This document shows positions 49,402 through 56,728 of a DNA stretch of 56,728 nt, piece by piece (position 1 is the stretch's first letter; each line of letters starts with the position of its first letter). Made by a program: the position numbers and the translations under genes. The notes beneath the pieces were generated by a model that saw nothing but the letters and a program-made list of their open reading frames with translations, made no database searches and was not told the origin of the DNA. Origin of the DNA: Pseudomonadota bacterium (GTDB lineage: Bacteria; Myxococcota_A; UBA796; SXON01); contig SXON01000030.1 in NCBI GenBank assembly GCA_005778355.1, forward strand, positions 1-56,728. The letters are read 5' to 3'.

Positions 49402-50480
49402 TTATCCTCGTGACCTTCGCGTTCGCGCTCCCGTGTGGCAATACCACGCTCGAGCAAGATCTGAACTGCAACAACATCGACTGGGACGAGGAGGTGCCGG
49501 TCGACGCCGCCGACCCGGTGTGTGCCTCGCGGGTTGACGGCGACGGCCAGATGTACCCGACCGCCGACTGGTACTTCGACTACGCCTCCTACGGTTGCGA
49601 CCTCTTCATGCTCGGCTACGACATCGACGCCGACGGACTCTCCGATGGGTCTGTCACGTTTGTCGGTCCCGACGGCATCGACGACCTGACCGTGACCTTT
49701 GCCTGTGACAACTGCCCCGAGGTGGCCAACCTCGACCAGGAAGACCAGGATTGCGACGACATCGGGACCGTCTGCGACAACTGTCCGGACATCGCCAACC
49801 CCGACCAGTCCGACGTCGATGGCGATCTCCTGGGCGACGAGTGTGACAACTGCCCGCCGATCTTCAACCCCGACCAGGCCGACTACGATCTCGACCTCGT
49901 GGGGGACGACTGCGACATCTGCGTGGGAGTCTACAACCCGCAGCAAATCGACGTGGACTACGACGGCCACGGCGACGAATGCGACAACTGCCCCGAGTTG
50001 GGCAACATCGACCAGGCCGACGTGGATGGCGACACCCTCGGCGACCTCTGCGACCTCTGCCCGGAGTATCCGGATTTCAGCGACCCCGATAGTGACGGTG
50101 ACGGGGTAGGCGACGGGTGCGACATCTGCCCCTCGATCCCCAACGAGGAACAGCGGGATGAGGACGCCGACACGCTGGGCGACGCGTGTGACAACTGCGT
50201 TTCAGCCCCCAACCTCGACCAGGTGGATCGCGACCTCGACGGGCGCGGGGACGCCTGCGACACGTGTCCGCTCTTGCCGGATCGCCCCCAGAACGACATT
50301 GACGGCGACGGCTACGCCGACTGCGACGACCAGCGGCTGCTCGGCGGGCCCGCGACCTGTGCGACCACCGAGGGCCCCCCCTGGACCTTCGCCCTCGCGC
50401 TCGCCCTCAGCCGCAGTCGCTCACGACGTAGTACGTCGCCTCCACCCGCGACCCCACCTCGGGGATGGTGGAGAAGATGA
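49398..50480 (+). CDS. Thrombospondin type 3 repeat surface protein
   Basis: A protein of up to 360 residues from ATG 49398 (ATGA overlap with the OmpA gene). A short signal is followed by nine or so CDNCP...DxDGD units (CDNCPEVANLDQEDQDCDD, CDNCPDIANPDQSDVDGD), the Ca2+-binding thrombospondin type 3 repeats common on myxobacterial surface proteins. Near residue 325 lies WTFALALALSRSRSRR, a short hydrophobic stretch plus Arg cluster as in MYXO-CTERM, without the GCGC motif. The last 25 codons run antisense through the vWA gene's end and probably extend only because no stop occurs; a real end near 50430 is likely. It may decorate the surface or bind the OmpA partner. Confidence 0.82.
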   Translation: MIILVTFAFALPCGNTTLEQDLNCNNIDWDEEVPVDAADPVCASRVDGDGQMYPTADWYFDYASYGCDLFMLGYDIDADGLSDGSVTFVGPDGIDDLTVTFACDNCPEVANLDQEDQDCDDIGTVCDNCPDIANPDQSDVDGDLLGDECDNCPPIFNPDQADYDLDLVGDDCDICVGVYNPQQIDVDYDGHGDECDNCPELGNIDQADVDGDTLGDLCDLCPEYPDFSDPDSDGDGVGDGCDICPSIPNEEQRDEDADTLGDACDNCVSAPNLDQVDRDLDGRGDACDTCPLLPDRPQNDIDGDGYADCDDQRLLGGPATCATTEGPPWTFALALALSRSRSRRSTSPPPATPPRGWWRR

Positions 50481-51924
50481 CGGCGTTGGTGGAGGGGTCG
50501 TAGGTCCACGCGTAGTTGGGTTCGCCGTCGATGGTGACCTCGAGCGTGGCGAGGTTGGGCGTCCAGCTGAGCTGCAGCCGGTCCCTCGGCTCCTCGCTGG
50601 CCAGCGAGGCGATGCTCTGGAAGTAGCTGCCCCAGTCGGTCTCGCAGATGCTCAGCGCGTCGCCACCGGTGGCGGTGGCGGCCTCCACGTAGCCGGTGCC
50701 CGGCGCGGCGGTGGAGCAGCCCCCGGGTACCGGACCTACGATCGCCACCACGGACGTGAGCGGCGCGAGGTCGAGGATCTCGTCGACCATCGTGCTCCAG
50801 CCGCTCCGCGACTGCTCGGGCTCATCCGACACGAGCACCGCCATCGTCTTGGCCTCGTCGCGCAGGAAACCGGCGTTGCACCCACTCGCACCTCCGGTCT
50901 CGAAGGCCGCGCGTGTGATGGTGAGGCCGGCCTCGGTGTAGCTCCCGCCGCCGCCGCGCACCGCCTGGGTGAACTGCGCGTTGGCGTCGGCCACGTAGGG
51001 GGAGAGGATGTCGCCGTTGTGACAGCCGTCGTCGGCGGTGCTCACCATCAGTTGCCAATCGAGGAGCAGGGCATCCAGCGTGTCGGCAAAGTCCTGGAAG
51101 TTACTGGCCAGTCGCGCCTGGTCGTCGGACATTGAACCCGACTGGTCGACGTACACCAGGATGTCGGTGGCGTCGTAGGGACCGCCCGGCTGCACGAAGT
51201 AGTCGCTGGCCTCGTTGGGCGGCTCCTCCACGGTGAGCTTGACGGGGGTCTGTCGCACGCCGGCCGGGTCGTTGGAGGTGGCGTAGAGCGTGCCCTCGAC
51301 CTCGCCTGCCTCGTTTCCGAGGTAGCCCAGGCTCACCGGCGCCGAGGCCTCGGGTGCGATCGTGAGCGGGAATTCGATCTCGGCCTCGATCTCGAAACCC
51401 TCGCCCACCAGCACGAGGCTTTGCACCTCGAGATCTGCGGTGCCCGCGTTGACGATCTCCAGCTGCCCGGACTTGGGGCAGCCAGGCTCGACGCTGCCCA
51501 TGTAATAGGGGTCGGGCAAGATGCGGAGGGCCGGGTAGAGTCCCTCGCCCTTGAGCGTGGCGCTGATCACCGGATCGGCCGGCGCGTTGCTCTCCACGGT
51601 GAGGTAGGCAGATTGCAGGTTGCTGCTGGCGGCGAACGCCACCTCCACCACGACGTGGGTGCTCGGCAGGATGGTGTCGGGCCACTCCGAGAGGAGGCTG
51701 AAGGCGGCGTCGCCGTCGATGTAGACGTCGCTGAGCTCGAGCGGCGTCTCGCCCCGGTTGTGGATGGTGACGACGGCGGTGGCTGTTTCCCCTTCCGCGT
51801 GGGCGCCGAGGTCGACCGTCATGGGGTCGAGCTCGATGGCCGGCACGACGCCGTCGGCGCCGCCGTCCTGGGCGAGCCCGTAATCGCCGTGGTCGCAGGC
51901 GATCCCGGTGAAGAACAACCACAT
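50407..51924 (-). CDS. vWA-domain surface lipoprotein with choice-of-anchor D-type domains
   Basis: A 505-residue exported protein. The N-terminus reads MWLFFTGIAC, a short lipobox-like signal. Residues 30-235 hold two Ig-like/choice-of-anchor D domains (ELDPMTVDLGAHAEGETATA; RILPDPYYMGSVEPGCPKSG). Residues 255-470 form a von Willebrand factor A domain with MIDAS DQSGSMS and a later TDDGCH. The last strands end in YYVVSDCG. Such proteins mediate adhesion or act as surface sensors. Its 3-prime end overlaps the convergent TSP3 gene. The start region lies opposite the MopE/beta-helix gene (40 bp apart). Confidence 0.85.
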   Translation of the reverse strand: MWLFFTGIACDHGDYGLAQDGGADGVVPAIELDPMTVDLGAHAEGETATAVVTIHNRGETPLELSDVYIDGDAAFSLLSEWPDTILPSTHVVVEVAFAASSNLQSAYLTVESNAPADPVISATLKGEGLYPALRILPDPYYMGSVEPGCPKSGQLEIVNAGTADLEVQSLVLVGEGFEIEAEIEFPLTIAPEASAPVSLGYLGNEAGEVEGTLYATSNDPAGVRQTPVKLTVEEPPNEASDYFVQPGGPYDATDILVYVDQSGSMSDDQARLASNFQDFADTLDALLLDWQLMVSTADDGCHNGDILSPYVADANAQFTQAVRGGGGSYTEAGLTITRAAFETGGASGCNAGFLRDEAKTMAVLVSDEPEQSRSGWSTMVDEILDLAPLTSVVAIVGPVPGGCSTAAPGTGYVEAATATGGDALSICETDWGSYFQSIASLASEEPRDRLQLSWTPNLATLEVTIDGEPNYAWTYDPSTNAVIFSTIPEVGSRVEATYYVVSDCG

Positions 51925-51950
51925 GGGGCGACTCTAGCACGCGTTCCCCG

Positions 51951-51958
51951 GATACGAT
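51951..51958 (+). promoter_or_regulatory. -10-like element for the MopE/beta-helix gene
   Basis: GATACGAT contains TACGAT 7-12 nt and GATACG 9-14 nt before ATG 51965, with no Shine-Dalgarno between. Confidence 0.4.
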
Positions 51959-51964
51959 GGCACG

Positions 51965-54199
51965 ATGCGATCGCGGCTGGCCCCACTCGCGCTCCCGCTC
52001 GCCGCCGGTCTTTCCGTCGGCCTGTGGGGATGCAGCCCGATCACGATGGACGACTGGCACCACCGCCTCGATCCCGACGGCGATGGCGTGGAGTTCCCCT
52101 GGGACTGCGATGATCACGACCCGACGGCGTTCGACCCGGTGGTGGTGTACGGCGATGACGATGGCGACGGGTTCGGTCGTGCCGAGCTCGAGGCGGAGTC
52201 CTGCGGGGTGTCGGAAGGCTGGAGCGTCGAGGCGGGCGACTGCAACGACGTCGAGCCCGGGATTTTCCCCGGCGCGGTGGAGATCTGCGACGCGCTCGAC
52301 AACGACTGTGACGGCGAGGTCGACGAGGGCTTCCCCATCGAGCGCTACTACGGCGACGGCGACGGCGACGGCTACGGCCTGACCGACCAGTCGGTGTACG
52401 CTTGCGTGCCCCCGGAGGGCGCCTCGCCCTACGGCGGCGACTGCGACGACGACGAGGCGCTCGCTTTCCCAGGGAATCCCGAGGTCTGCGACGGCATCGA
52501 CAACGACTGCGACTGGCGGGTGGACGACGGCGTGGCCACGCGCGTGTACCGCGACGACGACGGCGATGGCTACGGGCAGGTGTACGACTACCAGGACACC
52601 TGCGACGGCGAGGCGGGGTTCGTGGAGTTGTCGGGCGATTGCGACGACGAGGATCCGCTCACCTACCCGGGCGCCACCGAGGACTGTTACGACGGGATCG
52701 ACAGCAACTGCGACGACATCGATGACGACGAGCTGGTGTACACGGACAACGACGGCGACGGCGACGGCGACCCCGCCCTCGCGGTCCTCGCCTGCGAGGC
52801 CACCGGAGTTGAATCCGCGGGCGACTGCGACGACAACGATCCCGCGCGATCCTCGATGACCTCAGAGAGTTGCTACGACGACATCGACAATGACTGCGAC
52901 GGCTACGTCGACTACCAGACCTTCTTCCGGGACAGCGACGGCGACGGGTATGGCAACGGCGCCTCGCAGACCACGAGCTGCTATGGCCCGCCTTCCAACT
53001 ACGTCGAGAACGACCTCGACTGCAACGACGGCAGCACGGCGAGCCCGCGATGGGTGGCGGTCACCGGGAGCGACGCGGGCACCGGACTCGACGACGACCC
53101 CTACGCCAGCATCGGCCAGGCCATCGACGCGGGTGGCTCGTGCGTGTACGTGGGCCCGGGCACGTACTACGAGACCCTCAGCGTGGGCGCTCGCACCCTC
53201 GCGCTGTCAGGGACCGAGGGTTCCGCCAATACCGTGATCGACGCCGGCAGCCCAGAGTGTTCGATTTCATCGTGGCCGACCGGTTGCTCGCCCGTGATCG
53301 TGGCCGAGAACAGCGGCAGCGTCACCTTGTCCGGATTCACCCTGCGCGGCGGCACCGGATACCCCCTCGAGGAGGCCACGGCCGAGGGCGAGGACTGGAC
53401 GGCCTGTGGCGGCGGCCTCTACGTGGACGGCCCCACGCTGACGGGGAGCGACCTCGTGATCGAGGACTCGATCCTTCCCGTGGCGGTCTCGGGCACGGAC
53501 GGCACGGGCGGGGCGGTCAACCTGAAGAGCCGCGGCGGCGGGATCTGCGTGATCGAGGGGCCGGTGACGCTCGACGGCGTCCGGATCGCCGACAACTTCG
53601 CCGAGCGCGGCGGCGGCATCTACGTGGAGGGCAGCAGCGCGCTCTCGCTGACCGAGGTAGAAATCACCGGCAACGCGGCCACTTATGGCGGCGGGGTGTA
53701 CGCCGGCGAGGGCAGCCTCGCCGTTTCTCGCTTCCGGAGCTGGTGCAACAGCGCCAGCGCTTCCGGGGGCGGCGTGTACCTCGGGAGCAGCTACGTCGAC
53801 CTGGAGCTGTTCTTCGCCGACCTGGTGCTCGACACCGCCGTGGGCACGGGCAGCGCCGTGGGCGGCGTCAGCGGCTCGCTGGTCGAGCTCGACAGCGTGG
53901 TGGCGGTCGGCGACGGGACGGTCGCGCTCCTCGCCACCGACGGCACGATGCGCATCCAGTACAGCGCGCTCACCGTCCCGACCGGGACGGCCATCGGCGA
54001 CGGCGTTGCCGAGGGCGACGACGTGACCACGAGTGTCACCAGTCCCTACTCGGTGAGCTGCGACGGCAACCCGGACAACGACAGTTTTGTCCTTGCCAGC
54101 GATTCGCCTGCCGTGGATGGGGGCACCCCGACGCTGAGCGACCCCGACCGGACGCGGGCCGACGCCGGGGCGAATGGCGGGCCGAGCGGCGCATGGTAG
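51965..54199 (+). CDS. MopE-like and beta-helix surface lipoprotein
   Basis: A 744-residue lipoprotein (signal ending LWGC, Cys23). Residues 30-360 contain six or so MopE-like units, each with DGDGxG, GDCDDxDP and CDxxDNDCDG (for example CDALDNDCDGEVDEG), a putative divalent-metal-binding repeat. Residues 365-744 form a right-handed beta-helix (ASIGQAIDAGGSC, VYVGPGTYYETL, then GGG-turn coils such as GGGIYVEGSSALSLTEVEI). The end has SPAVDGGTPTLSDPDRTRAD, the usual beta-helix closing segment. It resembles the broken gene at 11748 and the protein at 28454. It should lie on the outer surface. The next gene overlaps it by 7 nt. Confidence 0.86.
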   Translation: MRSRLAPLALPLAAGLSVGLWGCSPITMDDWHHRLDPDGDGVEFPWDCDDHDPTAFDPVVVYGDDDGDGFGRAELEAESCGVSEGWSVEAGDCNDVEPGIFPGAVEICDALDNDCDGEVDEGFPIERYYGDGDGDGYGLTDQSVYACVPPEGASPYGGDCDDDEALAFPGNPEVCDGIDNDCDWRVDDGVATRVYRDDDGDGYGQVYDYQDTCDGEAGFVELSGDCDDEDPLTYPGATEDCYDGIDSNCDDIDDDELVYTDNDGDGDGDPALAVLACEATGVESAGDCDDNDPARSSMTSESCYDDIDNDCDGYVDYQTFFRDSDGDGYGNGASQTTSCYGPPSNYVENDLDCNDGSTASPRWVAVTGSDAGTGLDDDPYASIGQAIDAGGSCVYVGPGTYYETLSVGARTLALSGTEGSANTVIDAGSPECSISSWPTGCSPVIVAENSGSVTLSGFTLRGGTGYPLEEATAEGEDWTACGGGLYVDGPTLTGSDLVIEDSILPVAVSGTDGTGGAVNLKSRGGGICVIEGPVTLDGVRIADNFAERGGGIYVEGSSALSLTEVEITGNAATYGGGVYAGEGSLAVSRFRSWCNSASASGGGVYLGSSYVDLELFFADLVLDTAVGTGSAVGGVSGSLVELDSVVAVGDGTVALLATDGTMRIQYSALTVPTGTAIGDGVAEGDDVTTSVTSPYSVSCDGNPDNDSFVLASDSPAVDGGTPTLSDPDRTRADAGANGGPSGAW

Positions 54200-54978
54200 G
54201 CCTCGTTGTAGGGCTGGCCTCCGCGTGGGCGTGTGACACGGTCTACTCGGCGGCCGACCTCGCAGCCGAGCTCGCCCTGGCCGTGCGCGATCACGACGCG
54301 CCGGCGCGGGCAGCGGCCATGCTGCCGTGTGTCACCGAGGCGCTCGCGCAGGCCGACGCGGCGCTCTACCACCGGACGATGGGGGCCGCCGCTGTTCGCG
54401 CGGGCGACGCCTCGCTGGCCGTCGCCGAGCTTCGCGCGGCGCGCGCGCTCTCACCCGACTGGATCCCACCGCCCCTCCTTGTCGGCGCATGGGCGCGGGC
54501 GGGCGAGGCCTCGACCGGGCCTCGCGCGGTCATCGAGGAGGGGCTGGTCGATGGCGTGGCCACGACCGAGCTGTGGCTCGACCGCGCCAGCATTGTCCAG
54601 CGTTTCGAGGGTGGCGAGTGGCGCACCCGGTACGTCGGCGCGCTGGCGTCGGTGGAGCCGCTCGCGTTCGCGCCCGAGCTGCCCGTTGACGCGCCCCACG
54701 CGTCGCGGCGCCGTGCGGTGCTGGGGTTCCGCGACCGGCCCTCGGTGCCGCTCATCGTGGCCGGCAGCACGTTCTTGCTCGCGAGCGGCGTGGGCTACGG
54801 CGTGCACGTGTACTGGCGCACGCGATTCAACGACCTCGACGACCCAGAGATCGACGACCAGACGGAGCTCTCCGCGGTGGGCAACGTGGCCAACACGGCC
54901 TTGTTCTCGGCCTGGGGGGCGACCGCCTTGGGGGGCGGCCTCCTGGCCGGGGGCGTGCTGAGCGTGAAGTTCGAATAG
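54193..54978 (+). CDS. Secreted protein with membrane-anchored C-terminus, unknown function
   Basis: A 261-residue protein. ATG 54193 overlaps the preceding stop and begins a signal peptide (MVGLVVGLASAWA). Residues 20-110 form helical, TPR-like repeats (AADLAAELALAVRDHDAPARA; LAVAELRAARALSPDWIPPP). A hydrophobic helix at about residues 195-212 (LIVAGSTFLLASGVGYG) and a second near the C-terminus (LFSAWGATALGGGLLAGGV) suggest a membrane hairpin. No family was recognised. It may assist the surface lipoprotein encoded just upstream. Confidence 0.6.
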   Translation: MVGLVVGLASAWACDTVYSAADLAAELALAVRDHDAPARAAAMLPCVTEALAQADAALYHRTMGAAAVRAGDASLAVAELRAARALSPDWIPPPLLVGAWARAGEASTGPRAVIEEGLVDGVATTELWLDRASIVQRFEGGEWRTRYVGALASVEPLAFAPELPVDAPHASRRRAVLGFRDRPSVPLIVAGSTFLLASGVGYGVHVYWRTRFNDLDDPEIDDQTELSAVGNVANTALFSAWGATALGGGLLAGGVLSVKFE

Positions 54979-54987
54979 GTTGCCGGG

Positions 54988-56025
54988 ATGAAGATCCTCT
55001 ACGGCGTGGTGGGCGAGGGCATGGGGCATGCCACCCGGTCGCGGGTGGTGATCGAGCACCTCCTGTCCCGTGGCCATGAGCTCAAGGTCGTCGTGAGCGG
55101 GCGGGCGCATGGTCTCCTGGTGCGGTCCTTCGCCGGGCGCGAGCGCATCGACATCGACGAGATCCAGGGGCTTTTCATGCGCTACGAGGGCAACGCGCTC
55201 GACGTGGGGCGAAGCGTGCTGGCCAACCTCGGCAAGGCGCCCGCGAGCCTCGCCCGCAACATCGCCGCCTACGTGCGCCTCGACTTCGAGCCGGACGCCA
55301 TCGTGTCGGACTTCGAGAGCTGGGCCTTCTTCTACGGCCTCAACCACGACAAGCCGGTGATCAGCATCGACAACATGCAGGTGATCAACCGCTGCGAGCA
55401 TCCTGAAGAGATCACCCGCGATCCCGACTTCCAGCTCGCGAAGGCGGCGGTGAAGGTGAAGTTGCCGGGGGCGCACCACTACATCGTCACGACTTTCTTT
55501 CGTCCCCCGGTGCGCAAGGAGCGCACCACGCTCGTGCCGCCGATCCTGCGCCCGGAGATCCTGGCCGCGCGTCGTGAGCCGGGCAAACACGTCCTCGTCT
55601 ACCAGACGGCCGCCGCCAACGAGGCGCTGGTGCCGCTCTTGCAGTCGTTGCCTTACGAGTTCCGATTGTACGGGATGCGTCGCGACGCAGTTCTCGGCAA
55701 CGTCATCCTGCGCGACTTCTCGGAGACGGGCTTCGTGGACGACCTGCGCACCGCTCGGGCGGTGATCGCGGGAGGGGGCTTCTCGCTGATGGGCGAGGCG
55801 GTGCACCTGCGCGTGCCGATGTACTCGGTGCCCATCGAGGGGCACTACGAGCAGATCCTCAACGCGCGCTACCTGGCGATGCTCGGCTACGGCCGCCATG
55901 GGGAGAGCTTCGAGCGCGACGCGATCGCTGACTTCCTCGACAACGCGCCGAGTGACACCGGCTACGAGCCCCGGGACAACAGCGAGCTCTTCGAGAGTGT
56001 TGACAAGGTGTTGGCGACGGTCTGA
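54988..56025 (+). CDS. MJ1255/VC2487-family glycosyltransferase-like protein
   Basis: A 345-residue GT-B-fold protein of the MurG-like MJ1255/VC2487 group. It opens with MKILYGVVGEGMGHATRSRV (GEGMGHATRS at residues 9-18), the conserved nucleotide-sugar-binding loop, and has IVSDFESWAFFYG, a HHYIVTTFF strand, and the C-terminal AGGGFSLMGEAVHLRVPM and PIEGHYEQILNARYL motifs of the donor site. Family members are predicted UDP-sugar-dependent transferases in envelope glycan synthesis, but the substrate is not known. No signal or membrane helix is seen. It stands alone, 9 bp after the previous gene. Confidence 0.86.
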   Translation: MKILYGVVGEGMGHATRSRVVIEHLLSRGHELKVVVSGRAHGLLVRSFAGRERIDIDEIQGLFMRYEGNALDVGRSVLANLGKAPASLARNIAAYVRLDFEPDAIVSDFESWAFFYGLNHDKPVISIDNMQVINRCEHPEEITRDPDFQLAKAAVKVKLPGAHHYIVTTFFRPPVRKERTTLVPPILRPEILAARREPGKHVLVYQTAAANEALVPLLQSLPYEFRLYGMRRDAVLGNVILRDFSETGFVDDLRTARAVIAGGGFSLMGEAVHLRVPMYSVPIEGHYEQILNARYLAMLGYGRHGESFERDAIADFLDNAPSDTGYEPRDNSELFESVDKVLATV

Positions 56026-56084
56026 TCGCGGCGCGGTCACCTGCCGGGGGGCGCCGCCGTAAGTAAGATCACCTACCGCCCCTG

Positions 56085-56654
56085 ATGCCGCGCGACGCGC
56101 TCTCCCCGCTTCAGCTCGCCGAGCTCGCGCTCCTGCGCCAGGGCGAGCGGGCGATCCCGTTGCATGATGTGCTCGGCGTGCCGCTGCAGCCCACGACCGA
56201 GGAACTCGCTGCGGGCTGGCTCGCCTTCGAGAAGAAGTGGAGCCCGGTGAAGAACGCCGGCCTGGAGCAGGGCGAGGTTTTCCTCTGGGTGGAGGATGTC
56301 TACGCGCTCGGTCGGCGGGCGGTGGCCACGCTCGGGAACGCTGAGGCGCGAGACGAGTACGAGCTCGAGCTGCTTCGCCACGGCCAGGCCCCGGCCGCTC
56401 GCCGCGACGGGAAGCGGAAACCGCCCGTCGACGTGGCTCGCTCCACCTCGGCGCCCGTGGGGAGCGGCCCGGTGGCGCTTGCCGAGCAGATTCGCGCCTT
56501 GCAGGCAGAGGGCCGGGTGGAGGAGGCTCGCACCCGTGCGACCGGCGCGGTGCGCGCCCACCCGCTTGACCGCGAGCTGGTGGCGTTATACCCCCTGGAA
56601 ATGAAAAAACATGAACTTTCGCCTGGACATTTGCGGCACTCGCCAATAGCATGA
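56085..56654 (+). CDS. Small protein of unknown function, possibly J-domain-like
   Basis: A 189-residue protein from ATG 56085. The middle segment (VLGVPLQPTTEELAAGWLAFEKKWSP, split as VLGVPLQPTTEEL and LAFEKKWSP) recalls the helix I-II pattern of DnaJ-like domains, but an HPD motif is missing. Residues 100-120 are Pro/Arg-rich and residues 125-165 helical. There is no signal peptide. The C-terminal 20 residues are AT-rich in codon use and run into the next gene's promoter, hinting at a diverged or truncated end. The upstream 59 bp contain TAAGAT (56064-56069) but no strong Shine-Dalgarno. Confidence 0.55.
   Translation: MPRDALSPLQLAELALLRQGERAIPLHDVLGVPLQPTTEELAAGWLAFEKKWSPVKNAGLEQGEVFLWVEDVYALGRRAVATLGNAEARDEYELELLRHGQAPAARRDGKRKPPVDVARSTSAPVGSGPVALAEQIRALQAEGRVEEARTRATGAVRAHPLDRELVALYPLEMKKHELSPGHLRHSPIA
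56624..56652 (+). promoter_or_regulatory. sigma70-type promoter for the gene starting at 56668
   Basis: TGGACA (56624-56629), a 17-nt spacer and TAGCAT (56647-56652) give good sigma70 spacing; the likely transcript start is about 56659. It lies inside the end of the preceding gene and overlaps a perfect palindrome. Confidence 0.7.
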
Positions 56655-56670
56655 TTTCGAGGAAATCATG
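56650..56670. promoter_or_regulatory. Palindromic operator-like site over -10 and start codon
   Basis: CATGATTTC, a GAG centre and GAAATCATG form a perfect 9-bp inverted repeat that covers the end of the -10, the GAGGA Shine-Dalgarno and the ATG at 56668. If transcription starts near 56659, the mRNA would lack the left arm, so a DNA operator is more likely than an RNA hairpin. Autoregulation by the downstream protein is a possible reading. Confidence 0.6.
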
Positions 56671-56728
56671 GCCTTCATCCTGCGTGTATCGCCCAAGCTC
56701 ACCCAGTCGCGGATCGAGGAACGGTTCA
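56668..56728 (+). CDS. Start of an unidentified gene (partial)
   Basis: Twenty codons from ATG 56668 to the window edge (MAFILRVSPKLTQSRIEERF). GAGGA lies 5-9 nt upstream and a sigma70-type promoter at 56624-56652. The peptide is too short to identify. The operator-like palindrome over the start suggests a regulated gene. Confidence 0.6.
   Translation, partial: MAFILRVSPKLTQSRIEERF

Noticed and set aside
1..56728. tRNA or rRNA genes
   Set aside because: No cloverleaf or conserved rRNA segment was recognised on either strand.

Overview
Organism. The window is about 69% G+C (my estimate), densely coded on both strands, and reads as a chromosomal segment of a Myxococcota-type (former Deltaproteobacteria) bacterium. 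The grounds are MYXO-CTERM-like tails (Gly-Cys-Gly-Cys, hydrophobic helix, Arg cluster), MopE-like Asp/Cys metal-binding repeats, right-handed beta-helix and thrombospondin type 3 repeat surface proteins, and Ser/Thr kinases fused to STAND and TPR regions. I found no tRNA, rRNA, transposase, integrase, phage structural gene or CRISPR array. Genus and species cannot be told from the sequence.

Layout. 1-2.1 kb: partial ettA and a secreted HExxH metallopeptidase. 2.3-4.0 kb: two tandem TlpA-like thioredoxins. 4.1-8.4 kb: an MBOAT acyltransferase with two SGNH hydrolases, probably for envelope acylation. 8.4-11.7 kb: a YdjM-like membrane protein and a catalytic/non-catalytic M16 peptidase pair. 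11.7-15.6 kb: a broken beta-helix gene, a GAGAC-rich intergenic stretch, a NACHT NTPase, and a lipoprotein overlapping its end. 15.6-22.5 kb: two related large secreted proteins, a transglutaminase-like protein and a YkgJ-type cysteine-cluster protein. 22.4-28.2 kb (minus): ribF, aroE, tadC, DUF192, an FHA receptor and an outer-membrane-type protein. 28.2-33.6 kb: the most accessory-looking part, with a beta-helix protein, two inverted copies of an 81-bp hairpin repeat, a 5 x 62-bp hairpin tandem array, a disrupted gene, a Cys-rich protein and two small membrane proteins. 33.6-42.3 kb: two kinase-STAND-TPR proteins, a divergent PP2C phosphatase and two membrane-anchored helical proteins. 42.4-47.3 kb: a zinc-ribbon/TerB-like protein and a MoxR-DUF58-DUF4129-like operon. 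47.3-54.2 kb: OmpA-family, TSP3-repeat, vWA and MopE/beta-helix surface proteins. 54.2-56.7 kb: a small secreted protein, an MJ1255-type glycosyltransferase, an unknown protein, and the start of a gene behind a good sigma70-type promoter with an operator-like palindrome.

Themes. Most genes serve the cell envelope, secretion or signalling. Adjacent paralogue pairs recur: TlpA, SGNH, M16, the large secreted pair, the kinases and the membrane-anchored helical pair. Many gene starts lack a Shine-Dalgarno sequence and instead have a -10-like hexamer about 7-19 nt upstream, suggesting leaderless or very short-leader transcripts. The palindrome GTCGCGAC occurs at least 36 times by eye against about 2-3 expected from composition. 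The clearest candidates for undescribed biology are the hairpin repeats and disrupted locus at 28.2-31.7 kb and the NACHT locus at 12.8-15.6 kb.
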